DNA of 64,000 bases, taken from the NCBI RefSeq assembly GCF_006715285.1, contig NZ_VFMX01000001.1, positions 2,728,001 through 2,792,000 on the forward strand, in the 5' to 3' direction. A program made the translations under genes and the position numbers. The stretch comes from Arthrobacter sp. SLBN-83. Its GTDB lineage: Bacteria > Actinomycetota > Actinomycetes > Actinomycetales > Micrococcaceae. Under the pieces are notes generated by a model that saw only the letters and a program-made list of their open reading frames with translations, made no database searches and was not told the DNA's origin. This document shows positions 63,261-64,000 of the stretch, piece by piece; the stretch's first letter is position 1, and every line of letters begins with the position of its first letter.

Positions 63261-63319
63261 TTGCTCTATCAGATATGGCTCCCAAACCGATGGTTTGGGA
63301 GCCATATCTGATAGAGCAA
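63261..63319. repeat. 28-bp perfect palindrome between moeZ and hemA
   Basis: The arms 63261-63288 and 63292-63319 are exact reverse complements with a 3-nt loop (GAT). The arms are about 46% GC, much lower than the region. It lies 4 bp after the moeZ stop and 8 bp before the hemA stop, so it can act as a bidirectional terminator, but it is longer than any other hairpin here and may be a repeat element. Confidence 0.8.
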
Positions 63320-63327
63320 GTGGGGGG

Positions 63328-64000
63328 TCAGGCGGTTTCGCGGCCCTTGTGGTCCACCGGGCACTCGGCCTCAGCAAGTGCAGGGGAAGCAGCGGGGGAG
63401 GTGGCGGGCTGTTCGACCGTGATTCCGTACAACGCTTCCAGCGCTGCCACGTAGTCGTCCTGCTGGCCGTTGGCGGCGAGTTCACGGGCGCGCACCGTGG
63501 GCACGTGCAGCAACTGCTTGACCATGCGGCGGAGGGCAAACTCCACTTCTTCGGCGGCGGCGGTGCAGCCGTGCCGGGCCCGGACCTTTTCCATTTCCGC
63601 GTCCAGCACGTTCATGGTGTGGCGCCGGAGGGCAACGATGGCCGAATCGACAGAGCGGGCTTCGCGCTCCTGCTCAAAGGCCTTCGCCGCACCTTTGACG
63701 ATCCCGCTGGCCTGGGCGAGCGATTCCGCCTGTTCCTGCGGTGCCGCGAGCCGGACCGATTCGAGGGTCAGCAGCTCCACGCCCTCCAGCTCGCCGACGG
63801 CGGGGTCGAAGTCGTGCGTGAGGGCCAGGTCGATGGCGATCAGGGGCTGCGCGGAATCGGCGCGGACCTGGGCCAGTTCATCAGCCTCAACGCGGGTATC
63901 AGAGCCGCTGCAGCCGATCATGACGTCGGCGGCGGCCACCGCGGGCCGCAGGGAGTCAACGTCCAGGGCCACGCCGCCGCGCGAGGCCACGAAGCCTTCT
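63328..64000 (-). CDS. hemA: Glutamyl-tRNA reductase, C-terminal part (5' end outside window)
   Basis: About 224 C-terminal residues are present; the frame is open to the window edge. The NADPH-domain part ([58 protein letters not shown]) is followed by the helical dimerisation domain ([40 protein letters not shown]). It makes glutamate-1-semialdehyde for haem synthesis. It ends in a Pro/Ala/Ser-rich tail. The catalytic Cys domain lies outside the window. Confidence 0.92.
   Translation of the reverse strand, partial: EGFVASRGGVALDVDSLRPAVAAADVMIGCSGSDTRVEADELAQVRADSAQPLIAIDLALTHDFDPAVGELEGVELLTLESVRLAAPQEQAESLAQASGIVKGAAKAFEQEREARSVDSAIVALRRHTMNVLDAEMEKVRARHGCTAAAEEVEFALRRMVKQLLHVPTVRARELAANGQQDDYVAALEALYGITVEQPATSPAASPALAEAECPVDHKGRETA

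Overview
The window looks like a core chromosomal segment of a high-GC actinobacterium of the Micrococcaceae, most like Arthrobacter or Pseudarthrobacter. The evidence is high GC, many GTG starts, gene families typical of actinobacteria (DUF3117, DUF3107, the SigE/anti-sigma/TatB/Mrp group, the gluABCD-type glutamate transporter, an FdxA-DapC pair, MoeZ with a rhodanese tail) and meso-DAP biosynthesis genes. Genus assignment is inference. No rRNA, tRNA, CRISPR array, prophage or intact insertion sequence was seen.

Layout. 1-3 kb: end of a LysR regulator, an N-acetylglucosamine-kinase-like protein and a pirin. 3.3-6.8 kb: a four-gene osmoprotectant (glycine betaine/choline-type) ABC operon. 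6.9-15.8 kb: alanine-type aminotransferase, PPK2, exonuclease VII (xseA-xseB), IspH, RmuC, YchF. 16-23.4 kb: two family-5 peptide-binding lipoproteins and one set of permeases plus a fused double ATPase. 23.5-26.6 kb: SGNH hydrolase and TypA. 26.7-27.6 kb: a frameshifted AbiEi-like/DUF559 endonuclease gene bracketed by a 49-bp palindromic direct repeat, the only clearly accessory-looking locus. 27.6-32.2 kb: SH3-like small protein, ferredoxin, dapC, citrate synthase, galE. 32.3-36.8 kb: TetR regulator, an unknown protein, a lysozyme-like protein and the divergent dapD/dapE pair. 36.8-40.1 kb: glutamate transporter gluABCD. 40.2-42.8 kb: LOG-family protein, DivIVA-domain protein, PIG-V-like mannosyltransferase. 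43-50.4 kb: DUF3117, O-methyltransferase, SigE, anti-sigma factor, TatB, Mrp, DUF1003, MgtE_N/CBS protein, general stress protein. 50.4-57.3 kb: aminopeptidase P, PHP phosphoesterase, orphan DNA methyltransferase, DEAD-box helicase, RNB ribonuclease. 57.4-60.6 kb: thiE and, divergently, a TPP riboswitch with thiO-thiS-thiG. 60.7-64 kb: small membrane protein, DUF3107, TetR regulator, MoeZ and the 3' part of hemA.

How it works together. Three lysine/meso-DAP genes (dapC, dapD, dapE) lie within 8.5 kb. A lysozyme-like gene lies 7 nt after dapD, and glutamate, the amino donor for DapC, is imported by the next operon. MoeZ may supply activated sulfur to ThiS, because no thiF lies in the thi operon. 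A recurring regulatory feature is a TANNNT-like -10 hexamer ending about 5-8 nt before the start codon. It was found at 23 genes, predicts leaderless mRNAs, and decided many start calls here. Convergent gene pairs are often separated by long perfect hairpins. The window is mostly housekeeping; the best candidates for something undescribed are the repeat-bracketed DUF559 locus, the long palindromes and the overlapping divergent promoters.
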